Positions 15,108 to 20,972 of a DNA stretch of 20,972 nt are shown here, piece after piece. Where the stretch lies: NCBI RefSeq assembly GCF_002811955.1, contig NZ_NPEF01000050.1, forward strand, positions 1-20,972, in the 5' to 3' direction. How positions within the stretch are numbered: the stretch's first letter is position 1; each line of letters starts with the position of its first letter. A program made the translations under genes and the position numbers. The notes under the pieces were generated by a model. That model ran no database searches. It saw nothing but the letters and a program-made list of their open reading frames with translations, and was not told the origin of the DNA. The DNA is from Leptospira ellisii. Lineage in GTDB: Bacteria > Spirochaetota > Leptospiria > Leptospirales > Leptospiraceae.

Positions 15108-17766
15108 AGAGACTACAAACCGACGTTCCCGTCAGATATTTATTTCCGTTCGATTGTGTCACGGTCGTGATCGAATTCAAACCGCAGTCGATCTTTTTGT
15201 AGAGCGCGGGTCTCATCATAAACACTTCCGATTTCAGATTTAAGAAGGACATGTTCAACTGTTGATACATCTCTTCATAACTCGTGTTACCCGGAAAACT
15301 ACCGGTCGAAAGCGGAGAGTTACAGAAATATCCGAGGGTCGGAAACGGAATCGAATAACAATTCGTACCGGCTCCCGATACGGTATCCCGAAAATCGGAT
15401 TGATCCTGGCCTGGACGGGAGTATTCTACCGGCGTCCGCGCGGGGAGAGGACCTTCGCACGAATAGATGGCCGAAGGATAGAACTGATTGGTGGAGTATT
15501 TGTTGAATCGGATCGAACCGATTCTGCAATTCATGTTTCTGAAGTTGTTCACTCCTCCGTTTTCCAGGGTCGAAATCAATCCGTTGATTTGGTTGTTGAG
15601 ATCGTTCCAAGAAGAGATCCAATCCGGACTAGAACGAAGACTGCCCGTTGTGGTTCCCCTACACGAGAAACGTCCGTTGAGTCCGAAATACGCGGTTGTA
15701 CATTTCGCGGCGTATCCTGCGGAAGTGGTTCTTACGAGCGATTGAACCGCGACCGGATCCGTCGAATTCAGATTCGTCAAATCCGGAGCCGGAGTGGACG
15801 GATTCGTGAGGTTGTTCACGTCCGCAACGAGACCGTTCAGATAGGATTGAAACGAGGCGTTGAGGGCGGAATCCTGCGACATCTGCGATACGATGGCATC
15901 GAACGCAACAATATTATTATCTCTTAATGCGCTGATCAGATTGTTCAGTGTGTCCTTTTTATACGTGAACAGATAATGGAAAAAATTTCCGGAATACCGA
16001 TAGAATTGGAAGTTACCGTAACGGGCGGATAAAATTTCCGATACGCTCATCCTGGACGATCCGTCGTTTTGGATCTGTGAAACCAGGGACTTGCGCGGCA
16101 GAACCGTTTTGGAGGTTGCTCCGGTGAGGAATTCCGCGAAACCTTCGTCGAACCAAGTCATTCTTTCGTTGTCGTAAACGGCGGTTTCCGACCACATTCC
16201 CGGAACGACGAATCGTCCCACGAGGTAGTGGATGTACTCGTGGCGGAACAATTCCTCCAAAGTATAAATACTTTCTGAAGGGGTTCGCTGATACGTGTAA
16301 AACGCCCTGTCCTGTTCTACGTAAATTCCGCCGTTATCGGTCGGCAAATCGTATAAGAAAGTGTGATACTTCCTGTAATCCTTCAGCGATCCGTAGATAT
16401 ACATCGAAACCGAAGTCGTAGGATCCGCGGAAACGGGAGAGAACAAGCCGGAGATCCTGAAGAATTGGTATTCCACCTGTTTGAGCGCGTGGTAAATTCC
16501 TTGAATCGCGGTAAGAGAAAGGGGGGTTCGGACGATTTGAATTCCGTCGTCGAGCGCGTATTCATTGGGGAACGCCAACGTTCTTACCGCGTTCCGCGTC
16601 TGACTTAAACAGACTCGTCCCGTCGATAGATCGACGCAATCAGAGCTTTGGGTCAACGTCTTGACGGTCCAAAGATAAGGCTCCGAGAGATAGGGGTAAG
16701 AAGCAAGTATAACCGTCAGAGACTGAGTCGTTTGGCCGCTCAGATCGGAACGGAATTCAGAAATGACGCCTAACGTATAAATTGCTCCGTCGAGAATCCA
16801 AACCTGAGAATCGTTGCTGAATTGAGTGCACAACGCAAGCAGTCTCAATTTGTCGATCAAAACCGCGTCCACTCTCGCAAGAAACTGCGGAAACGACGGA
16901 TGAGTGTTTCTTCGGATCAGATTCATCAAGGAATTTAAGGCCATCGTTTGCCAATACTGATTCATCCTCTGCGGTTCGTTTACGACCGCGTTCAAAAACG
17001 AGACGACCGTCGGATAAACGAAATACGCGATCGACGCGTTGTTCGCGCTTGCGAAGAAGGAAGAAAGGATTTCCCCTGCGGAGTCGCTTCCGTCCAGAAG
17101 ATGCGGATTCCCCGCCAAGAGGTTCATCGGGGAAATCAGCGCCTGCGAAGTCTGCCCTTCGTCGAAGGGTAACGGGTGGGATCCAACCAGATAATAACCA
17201 GCCCAGAATATCCGCAGTAGTTGCAGGATTTTTAAACCGTTCGTTCCGTCGTATAACGGAGCTAAGACGCCCAATCTCGCGATAACCGCGTTCATATTAG
17301 CCTGCGAATAGATCCCGTCGGAATATTCGCCGTAATCCCAGAGAAAATTATCGAGACAATCGGTCCCGTGAATTTCCAGATAGGTTACGAACGCGCCCGG
17401 TTGCAGGGTCGAAACGTAGCTCCCGGTACATTCCGGAGGCAGACTATTTCGAACCATCGCAACCCTATTCGATTCGAACGTTTCCATCGAGGGTATTACG
17501 ATTCCCCTTTTTGCGTTCCAGTTTCCGTCGAAATCGAAACGGTTTTCTCCACCGCGTCCGAGGTTTCTATCGAGAACGCTCCGTTCGTTCAAAGAGCGCA
17601 CTCTTTTGCCCACGGATTGCGCGGAAGGCCGATTCGAATCCGAGAACAAGGACGCGAATAAACCCCGATCGTTCACTCGACGATCGTCCGGTCCTCCACA
17701 TCCTAAAAAAAGAATCAGAACGATTCCGATACACGGTAACGTTCCGTAAGAAGTTTTGTTTAACAT
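15106..17766 (-). CDS. colA: M9-type collagenase lipoprotein
   Basis: The 886-residue protein resembles leptospiral collagenase. The signal LPCIGIVLILFLGC ends in a good lipobox at C23, so it is probably anchored in a membrane. The catalytic site is H509-E-Y-I-H513-YLVGR, with WFDE541-GFAEF downstream. The spacing from first His to the third zinc ligand Glu is 32 residues, as in clostridial ColG (H523/H527/E555). Upstream lies a long helical region that fits the collagenase activator domain. Downstream are about 300 residues with several Cys and no recognisable PKD repeat. An AAGGAG lies 7 nt before the ATG. In pathogenic Leptospira such enzymes are reported to cut collagen and aid invasion. 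It is transcribed alone and converges on the amidase operon. Confidence 0.9.
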   Translation of the reverse strand: MLNKTSYGTLPCIGIVLILFLGCGGPDDRRVNDRGLFASLFSDSNRPSAQSVGKRVRSLNERSVLDRNLGRGGENRFDFDGNWNAKRGIVIPSMETFESNRVAMVRNSLPPECTGSYVSTLQPGAFVTYLEIHGTDCLDNFLWDYGEYSDGIYSQANMNAVIARLGVLAPLYDGTNGLKILQLLRIFWAGYYLVGSHPLPFDEGQTSQALISPMNLLAGNPHLLDGSDSAGEILSSFFASANNASIAYFVYPTVVSFLNAVVNEPQRMNQYWQTMALNSLMNLIRRNTHPSFPQFLARVDAVLIDKLRLLALCTQFSNDSQVWILDGAIYTLGVISEFRSDLSGQTTQSLTVILASYPYLSEPYLWTVKTLTQSSDCVDLSTGRVCLSQTRNAVRTLAFPNEYALDDGIQIVRTPLSLTAIQGIYHALKQVEYQFFRISGLFSPVSADPTTSVSMYIYGSLKDYRKYHTFLYDLPTDNGGIYVEQDRAFYTYQRTPSESIYTLEELFRHEYIHYLVGRFVVPGMWSETAVYDNERMTWFDEGFAEFLTGATSKTVLPRKSLVSQIQNDGSSRMSVSEILSARYGNFQFYRYSGNFFHYLFTYKKDTLNNLISALRDNNIVAFDAIVSQMSQDSALNASFQSYLNGLVADVNNLTNPSTPAPDLTNLNSTDPVAVQSLVRTTSAGYAAKCTTAYFGLNGRFSCRGTTTGSLRSSPDWISSWNDLNNQINGLISTLENGGVNNFRNMNCRIGSIRFNKYSTNQFYPSAIYSCEGPLPARTPVEYSRPGQDQSDFRDTVSGAGTNCYSIPFPTLGYFCNSPLSTGSFPGNTSYEEMYQQLNMSFLNLKSEVFMMRPALYKKIDCGLNSITTVTQSNGNKYLTGTSVCSL

Positions 17767-18158
17767 TTGATTTCTCCTTGCGGTCTTTAAACAGTCGGAG
17801 TCGGATTCTTTCCGGATGATTTTAATTTTTACATTCCAAAGTTATCACATGGGACCTTAAATAATTTTTTGACAATTAAAACATATTATATTTATTTAAA
17901 GTTTTTTATTTATGAATATTTTACGATTCCGACCGGGTTCGAAAACATTCGTTCGTTCGGATTATTAAACCGTAAAATTTGCGCATATTTTACGGTTTGT
18001 CGAAATCGATGTTTTCGCGGGTCCGTTTTTATTTTTCGGGGTTACGTGTTTGCGTCCCGGAAAACGCCGAACGAAAAACGTTCGAGAAGGGGATTGTGGT
18101 CCCGTCGAATTTCGCTCGCAAGAAACGGAGCCAATTCGTATATGTCGTATTAAAAAAT
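17767..18158. promoter_or_regulatory. AT-rich divergent control region of colA and the 18159 gene
   Basis: This 392-bp spacer separates divergent genes. Bases 17821-17920 contain only 16 G or C in 100, against about half G+C around it. On the + strand TTGACA (17869-17874) is a perfect -35 followed by several poor -10 candidates such as TATTTA (17893-17898). On the minus strand the overlapping TTGTCA could serve colA, but I see no clear -10. The next part holds an inverted repeat (17967-17998) and a further copy of its half-site. From about 18000 to 18158 composition returns to normal. The open frame there has no good start and no recognisable protein character. Confidence 0.5.
17967..17998. 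repeat. perfect 12-bp inverted repeat
   Basis: AAACCGTAAAAT (17967-17978) and ATTTTACGGTTT (17987-17998) are exact reverse complements around an 8-bp spacer. A third copy of the half-site, within ATATTTTACG (17916-17925), lies 69 bp upstream in direct orientation to 17985-17994. There is no T-run, so an operator or leader hairpin is more likely than a terminator. Confidence 0.6.
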
Positions 18159-18746
18159 ATGACTCGATCCAAGTCCGTATTCGCCTTTATTCTCGTTCTT
18201 TTTTCCTGCCGCGGAAGCCTGCTTTACTGGAAAACGTTCACGCACGGAATCGAAACTTCGCAAAAGAATTATATACGGTTCAACCTGCCTCGCAACATCG
18301 TGGACGGCAGAGAAGGGATCATAGTCGATAAATATTCGGTGAAAATCTTCTGGGAGGAAACCGACACTCCGTTTCACCGGTTTCTGCTGATCAATCCGAG
18401 TCGGGGTTTGGGAATTTGGGACCAATTGTACGGAGCGGATCAATTCGTCTTTTATCCCGAATGCGAGTATAAGATCGAAATACCCGCCGGTGAGAACGGA
18501 TATAGGATCGAAATCTCAAAATTAAGATCGTATAACGGCTTTTATGCGGAAAAGGAAATTCGGATCCATCCTCCTTCCGATCATTCGATTCGCGTTTCGT
18601 TGTATTTCGAATCAGTTTCGCATTCCCCTTTTCGCCCTTCCGATCGAACGGAGGAGCTACGTTTGAATTCTCGAATCCGTATCGCCGCCGAGGTGGAACC
18701 GAATCCGAATCCCGAATCGGCAACCGCGTGCGAGATCTCGGAGTGA
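18159..18746 (+). CDS. probable lipoprotein of unknown function
   Basis: I do not recognise this 195-residue product. The start at 18159 is chosen because it gives the lipoprotein signal SVFAFILVLFSC, with lipidation expected at C17 (Ser at -1 fits spirochaetal lipoboxes). The frame is open upstream to a TTG at 17979, but that part is Arg-rich, precedes the signal and is probably untranslated. No strong ribosome binding site is visible. The mature part looks beta-rich, with YSVKIFWEE, FVFYPECEYKIEIPAGENGY and IRVSLYFESV, followed by a polar tail with repeated Pro-Asn. It is divergent from the collagenase gene and precedes another exported protein on the same strand. Confidence 0.7.
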   Translation: MTRSKSVFAFILVLFSCRGSLLYWKTFTHGIETSQKNYIRFNLPRNIVDGREGIIVDKYSVKIFWEETDTPFHRFLLINPSRGLGIWDQLYGADQFVFYPECEYKIEIPAGENGYRIEISKLRSYNGFYAEKEIRIHPPSDHSIRVSLYFESVSHSPFRPSDRTEELRLNSRIRIAAEVEPNPNPESATACEISE

Positions 18747-18912
18747 AACCGCTTCAAGAAGGAATGAAATCCGTAATTTTCGTAGAACTTTCGTTTCCAA
18801 CATCCGTTTTCATTTTCGGGTTGTGGCGAACGTTCGTAGTCCGTTTTATAGGAACGAAAACGGAATCTGAGTTTCGTCCGAAACGCATTTCCGAAAGTCG
18901 GCGGAGAATGAT

Positions 18913-19650
18913 ATGAGTCGATTCCTTAAAAACGGCTTTCTGGTCGTTACGATACAAATCCTTTCCACGTTTTGTCTTACGGCCTTGCCCAAGGAAATGC
19001 CCGATGATTTTTACCTGGAATTTCATAGGGACGGGGGTATGCGACCCGATCATACGGAAATATATTTCAATAAGGGTGTTTCGCATATCAAGGAAAGAAA
19101 AAACGGAAAGGAGGAAGTCCTGTATTTCAGGATCGACCCCGCATTGTTGAGGAATTTATACGATTCCGTTTCGGAAAATCGTTTTGATCGGATCGGCACC
19201 AGAACCGAAACGATCTACGATCGAGGCGGTGAAAGCGTTCAAGTGGGAGCGATGGGCAAAACGTACAGCAAATCGGATTCGGGTATGACTTTGATTCAGC
19301 CTTTTTGGAGGAGCAATTGGAGGAACGTGCTGGAGGCGGTGCGGAATGCGAAACGTTCCGCGGTGGAAGGAGTTTCCAAAATTCCCTTCGTTCTCGTTTG
19401 GAAGGATTTTAAGGAACCGCTTTCGCTTCAGATCGATTCCGAAAAAAGAAGCGTATTTTACCGTTATCACGTTCAATCTTCTCTGTTTCAGAACGTGCAA
19501 TTTTTCTTTCTGCCCGGAAAATACAAACTCGAGTTCGAATTTCACGAGGACAAGACAAAATTCCACAAACATTCCGTCGAATTCGACGTGACGCCGGACT
19601 CGGATCCGTTGTCTCTGATTTGCAGTCCGGAAGGTTGCGTCAGAAACTGA
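18913..19650 (+). CDS. exported protein of unknown function
   Basis: The 245-residue product is not recognised. A signal sequence, FLKNGFLVVTIQILSTFCLTA, allows either cleavage after LTA or, less likely, lipidation at C21. The mature protein contains FYLEFHRDGGMRPDHTEIYF near residue 33, a central RTETIYDRGGESVQVG segment, and a C-terminal beta-rich part FFLPGKYKLEFEFHEDK, which ends with a Cys pair in CSPEGC. The KYKLEF segment resembles the EYKIEI of the preceding lipoprotein, so the two may be distant relatives, though this was not tested by alignment. The gap before it (18747-18912) has a weak promoter candidate, TTGTGG (18821) and TTATAG (18846). A GGAG lies before the ATG. Confidence 0.78.
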   Translation: MSRFLKNGFLVVTIQILSTFCLTALPKEMPDDFYLEFHRDGGMRPDHTEIYFNKGVSHIKERKNGKEEVLYFRIDPALLRNLYDSVSENRFDRIGTRTETIYDRGGESVQVGAMGKTYSKSDSGMTLIQPFWRSNWRNVLEAVRNAKRSAVEGVSKIPFVLVWKDFKEPLSLQIDSEKRSVFYRYHVQSSLFQNVQFFFLPGKYKLEFEFHEDKTKFHKHSVEFDVTPDSDPLSLICSPEGCVRN

Positions 19651-19734
19651 GGCGGAACCGAACCGCGGGGGTTCGATTCCTTCCGAAACGAAATAGTTTT
19701 AGAATATTTGAATATTCGGATTTACTGAATCTCT

Positions 19735-20972
19735 TCAGTTTCTCAATTCCTTTAGCAGATCCGCGGAGCCGGTTACCGCGAGTGCGGTGGCGAGTCCTCC
19801 CATCATCGCTCCCGCCACTCCGGGGGACGCAGCGTCCGCTCCGGTCAGATACAGACCTTCGATCGGGGTTTTGACGTTGAACCATGGGCATTGTTCTTTT
19901 TGGTATCGTTCCGGAACGCAGGCCAATCCGTAGATCGCTCCGTCCGGATGGGACGTGAAATGTTCGTTGGTGATCGGGGTCGATAATTCCGCGTATTCGA
20001 CCGTTTGGCGTATGCCGGGAAATCTGGATTCCAAAGTGGAAAGGATCCGCTCCGTGATCTTCTCTTTCAGTAATTTATAATCTTCTCCCCTTTTTTTCCA
20101 GGGTTCGGATTTCCATTTGGAGAAATTTTCGTAATCCGTGAACGTGATCACGTCCATCGTATGACTTTTCGCTTCCGGATTTTTCAGACTCGGAAAGGAA
20201 AGATACAGGTTGGGGATTTCGCCGTCGTTTCCTATCCAATCGTTTCTTTCCGAAAAATTCCGATCGTGGTCGCTGGAGGAGAAGATCCAATAATTCTCCC
20301 CGTTAAAACCGAAACGCGCGGGACTTTCCGAAAGTCCGAGATACAGACATACGCTCGTGGTCATCTTTTCCTTATTATAAAATTCTTTTATACGATTTCG
20401 GAATGGAATGGGGTAACTTTCCGGGATCAGCTTCGTATACGTCGGATAGGCGCCGGCGCAGGAAACGATTACGGGAGCGTAAAAATCCCTTTCCGATCCC
20501 GTTCCCCGCAGGGCCTTAGCCCTGACCCCGATCGCTTTTCCTTCGTTTATCAAAATCTCTTGCGCCTCCACGGAAGAAAGAACGACTCCCCCTTTTTCCT
20601 CCAGGATGGGTTCCACAGCTTCGAAAATTTTTCCTGCGCCGCCGATCGGATAATATCCTCCGTTCAGATAATGCTGAACCAAGGTGGCGTGCATCGCGAA
20701 CGCGACCTTGCCCGGAGGTAAGCCGTAATCTCCCCACTGCGCGGCGAGAATTCCCTTTAACTCCTGATCCCGAAAGTTTGCGTCCAGATAATCCTTGAGG
20801 GTGATTCCGTTCTCTTTTCCTAAAAGACCGGATACGGAATCCAAAGGCGGCGGGGACAATCTCATCATGATCGATTTTCCGAAAAGGTTAGAAGTTTTTT
20901 TGATATCCCGGAAATAACGTTCGATCGCTTCCTGTTCCTCAGGAAATTTTTTCTTGAGATCTTGCTGAAACT
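19735..20972 (-). CDS. CrtI/RetSat-like FAD-dependent oxidoreductase, N-terminus outside the window
   Basis: The frame is open to the window edge, so the first Met at 20868 is internal: 34 more residues, including KKKFPEEQEAIERYFRDI, precede it. The Rossmann FAD motif is beyond the window. The visible 411 residues fit the phytoene desaturase / carotenoid isomerase / retinol saturase family. Evidence includes GGYYPIGGAGKIFEAVEPILEE in the substrate domain, a VSCAGAYPTY segment, and the C-terminal FAD-contacting motif IEGLYLTGADAASPGVAGAMMGG. Such enzymes desaturate, isomerise or reduce polyenes, at the membrane. The substrate cannot be told here. It converges with the exported-protein gene ending at 19650, with 84 bp between them. 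Confidence 0.88.
   Translation of the reverse strand, partial: FQQDLKKKFPEEQEAIERYFRDIKKTSNLFGKSIMMRLSPPPLDSVSGLLGKENGITLKDYLDANFRDQELKGILAAQWGDYGLPPGKVAFAMHATLVQHYLNGGYYPIGGAGKIFEAVEPILEEKGGVVLSSVEAQEILINEGKAIGVRAKALRGTGSERDFYAPVIVSCAGAYPTYTKLIPESYPIPFRNRIKEFYNKEKMTTSVCLYLGLSESPARFGFNGENYWIFSSSDHDRNFSERNDWIGNDGEIPNLYLSFPSLKNPEAKSHTMDVITFTDYENFSKWKSEPWKKRGEDYKLLKEKITERILSTLESRFPGIRQTVEYAELSTPITNEHFTSHPDGAIYGLACVPERYQKEQCPWFNVKTPIEGLYLTGADAASPGVAGAMMGGLATALAVTGSADLLKELRN

Noticed and set aside
15262..15927. 221-codon + strand frame opposite the collagenase gene
   Set aside because: It is an Arg/Ile-rich shadow of the minus-strand gene without motifs.
17979..18158. Upstream extension of the lipoprotein gene at 18159
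   Set aside because: It begins at a TTG in the loop of an inverted repeat and would place 60 residues before a clean lipoprotein signal.
19670..19680. GGTTCGATTCC, which looks like a tRNA T-loop
   Set aside because: The flanking bases do not form a T-stem (CGGGG against TTCCG), and no D-arm, anticodon arm or acceptor stem is present upstream.
19653..19739. Hairpins between the convergent genes: CGAACC/GGTTCG (19659-19675) and ACTGAA/TTCAGT (19724-19739)
   Set aside because: Neither has a T-run on either strand, so I do not call a terminator, although one of them may act as such.

Overview
The window looks like chromosomal DNA of a spirochaete of the genus Leptospira. The main clues are a collagenase-type (M9) lipoprotein of the leptospiral ColA kind, several short secreted or lipid-anchored proteins of unknown function, a solitary Uma2-type nuclease, and rplM-rpsI with alaS-yajQ just behind. 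Sampled coding DNA is close to half G+C (28 of 60 bases at 8401-8460). That is richer than L. interrogans and would fit one of the higher-GC pathogenic-clade species; this species-level idea is inference only. No insertion sequence, prophage, CRISPR array, tRNA or rRNA was seen.

Layout. (1) 1-850: the 3' end of a YceI-like gene, then a gene-free stretch. (2) 851-5051: a housekeeping block on the + strand, rplM-rpsI, a strong terminator, then alaS overlapping yajQ. (3) 5052-6182: a Uma2 nuclease gene with an unusual dyad over its promoter, and a small exported protein resembling the DsbD N-terminal domain. (4) 6274-8057, minus strand: a GNAT acetyltransferase and two translationally coupled exported or lipoprotein genes. 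(5) 8150-12716, plus strand: four genes with no gaps, namely an M16 zinc protease, an M16 partner lacking the zinc motif, an RNase Z-like metallo-beta-lactamase-fold enzyme and a family-3 O-methyltransferase. (6) 12770-14946: an extended -10 promoter, an exported helical protein and an unusual N-acetylmuramoyl-alanine amidase. (7) 15106-17766, minus strand: the collagenase lipoprotein. (8) 17767-18158: a very AT-rich divergent control region with a perfect 12-bp inverted repeat. (9) 18159-19650: two exported proteins of unknown function. (10) 19735 to the end, minus strand: a CrtI/RetSat-like FAD oxidoreductase that runs off the window.

How the genes work together. The M16 pair is probably exported and forms a catalytic/non-catalytic heterodimer. 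The two genes behind it lack signal peptides and look cytoplasmic, so their coupling to the protease pair is the least explained arrangement here. The amidase and its upstream partner probably act on the cell wall together. The collagenase and the lipoprotein gene divergent from it share a regulatory-looking spacer. I found no clear wholly new system. The best candidates for follow-up are the four-gene M16 operon, the amidase with a large insertion, and the repeated ATTTTACG motif upstream of the collagenase gene.
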